From the NCBI RefSeq assembly GCF_030704535.1, contig NC_081806.1, positions 5,603,001-5,667,000 of the forward strand: a DNA stretch of 64,000 nucleotides, read 5' to 3'. The translations under genes were made by a program, and so were the position numbers. Positions within the stretch are counted from its first letter, which is position 1. Every line of letters begins with the position of its first letter. Origin of the DNA: Vitis vinifera. Its lineage: Eukaryota > Streptophyta > Magnoliopsida > Vitales > Vitaceae. The notes beneath the pieces were generated by a model, which was not told the DNA's origin, ran no database searches, and was given only the letters and a program-made list of their open reading frames with translations. Below are positions 63,339 to 64,000 of this stretch, in pieces.

Positions 63339-63735
63339 TGTAATATCCTACACCCAGGAGGGGAAAAAGTTGCGTTAAATATATGTGAATTCCTTTTAAT
63401 GATATAGACGCGTTTTAAAGTCGTAAGAGCCCTTTGTGCTCAGAGCATAGTATTTATATGATTAAGAGTAGGTTGTTACAAATGATGTTAGAGTTGATCC
63501 TCGACCCTAATGTAAGAGTTTGTTTAACCTGCAAGGGAAATCTTTTTGTTTGATCCTACAATTCATGGGACACAACTTTTGCATAGGGGTGATTGTGATA
63601 TCTCATATTGAATACGGAAAAACGGTTTTTATACTATATATGTGCAGGTTCCTCTTTAACCATGTAAACTAGTTTTAAAGCTATAAGCCCCATTGAGTGT
63701 AGGGCAGACAATATCTTCCTCCATAAATGCCATCT
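63339..63735 (+). mobile_element. TRIM (miniature LTR retrotransposon), about 0.4 kb
   Basis: Left terminal repeat 63339-63480 and right repeat 63594 to about 63735 are diverged but collinear: TGTAATATCCTACA versus TGTGATATCTCATAT, AATATATGTG versus TATATATGTG, GTTTTAAAGTCGTAAGAGCCC versus GTTTTAAAGCTATAAGCCCC. The sequence after the left repeat, AATGATGTTAGAG, resembles the initiator-Met tRNA primer site (TGGTATCAGAG). The interior of about 110 bp is noncoding. The TG-ATATCCCACAT-type start is known from plant TRIM and related LTR families (recalled). Confidence 0.65.
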
Positions 63736-64000
63736 TTGATAAATGTTAAGAAATAGCAATACTACACTAGTGTTGAATGATATGAAGAATCACAACTGTG
63801 AAGCCCAATCGGTTTGAAATTCTGGAGGTACTTACTGGTCTCATTTCTTGGAAGCATGGCAATAATTTAATCCATTTAACCAAAATGCCTACTGAGAACA
63901 ATTGAACCATGTGGCAAGTCCTGAAACTTATTAGGCTTTAAGTACTGAATTTCTGGATTGGCAATGCGTAAGACACTTACGAAAACCTTGGTGAAATGAA
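63736..64000. other. window end, no feature recognised
   Basis: No gene or repeat could be recognised in the last 265 bp. Confidence 0.4.

Overview
The window is nuclear DNA of a flowering plant, almost certainly a eudicot. Genes have many GT..AG introns, noncoding DNA is very AT-rich, and the repeats are typical plant ones (Copia, Gypsy, LINE, TRIM, SINE, MITE). The mix of LINE, SINE and TRIM sequences resembles grapevine (Vitis), but that species call is from memory and no search was run.

Layout: (1) 1-24180 (+), MSH4, the meiotic MutS homolog, lacking only its first short exon, which lies upstream. 23 exons encode 770 codons, and the introns hold Copia, Gypsy, LINE, TRIM and MITE remnants plus several local tandem repeats. 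(2) 24181-26450, intergenic DNA that includes a copy of sequence from the RPL15 locus. (3) 26460-29616 (+), an RNA polymerase III RPC6/RPC34-like subunit; its 5'UTR intron holds one LINE nested in another. (4) 30898-36757 (+), SEC61 alpha, six coding exons, 476 aa. (5) 39582-43147 (-), ribosomal protein L15, four coding exons, 204 aa, with a telo-box upstream. (6) 46561-47322 (+), plastid isopropylmalate dehydratase small subunit. (7) 50131-51934 (-), a seven-exon gene for a compact 244-aa DWNN / CCHC-knuckle / RING protein (RBBP6/PQT3 family), not visible as one long ORF; a degenerate copy of its 5' part lies at 54105-55935. (8) 52350-60150, gene-poor and very AT-rich, with MITEs. (9) 60160-60411 (-), a possible small membrane protein. 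(10) 60820-62535 (+), a DUF4408/DUF761-type proline-rich membrane protein. (11) 62536-64000, 3' flank with a second TRIM.

The genes are mostly housekeeping genes in unrelated pathways: meiotic crossover, Pol III transcription, ER translocation, ribosome, leucine/glucosinolate biosynthesis and ubiquitin ligation. MSH4, RPL15 and the DWNN E3 appear in the same order as Arabidopsis At4g17380, At4g17390 and At4g17410 (recalled numbering), which suggests ancestral microsynteny with other genes interleaved. The most unusual items are the compact DWNN gene and its broken duplicate, the RPL15-derived copy beside MSH4, the nested LINE with an intact 12-bp target duplication, and two miniature LTR elements. 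I see no new multi-gene system.
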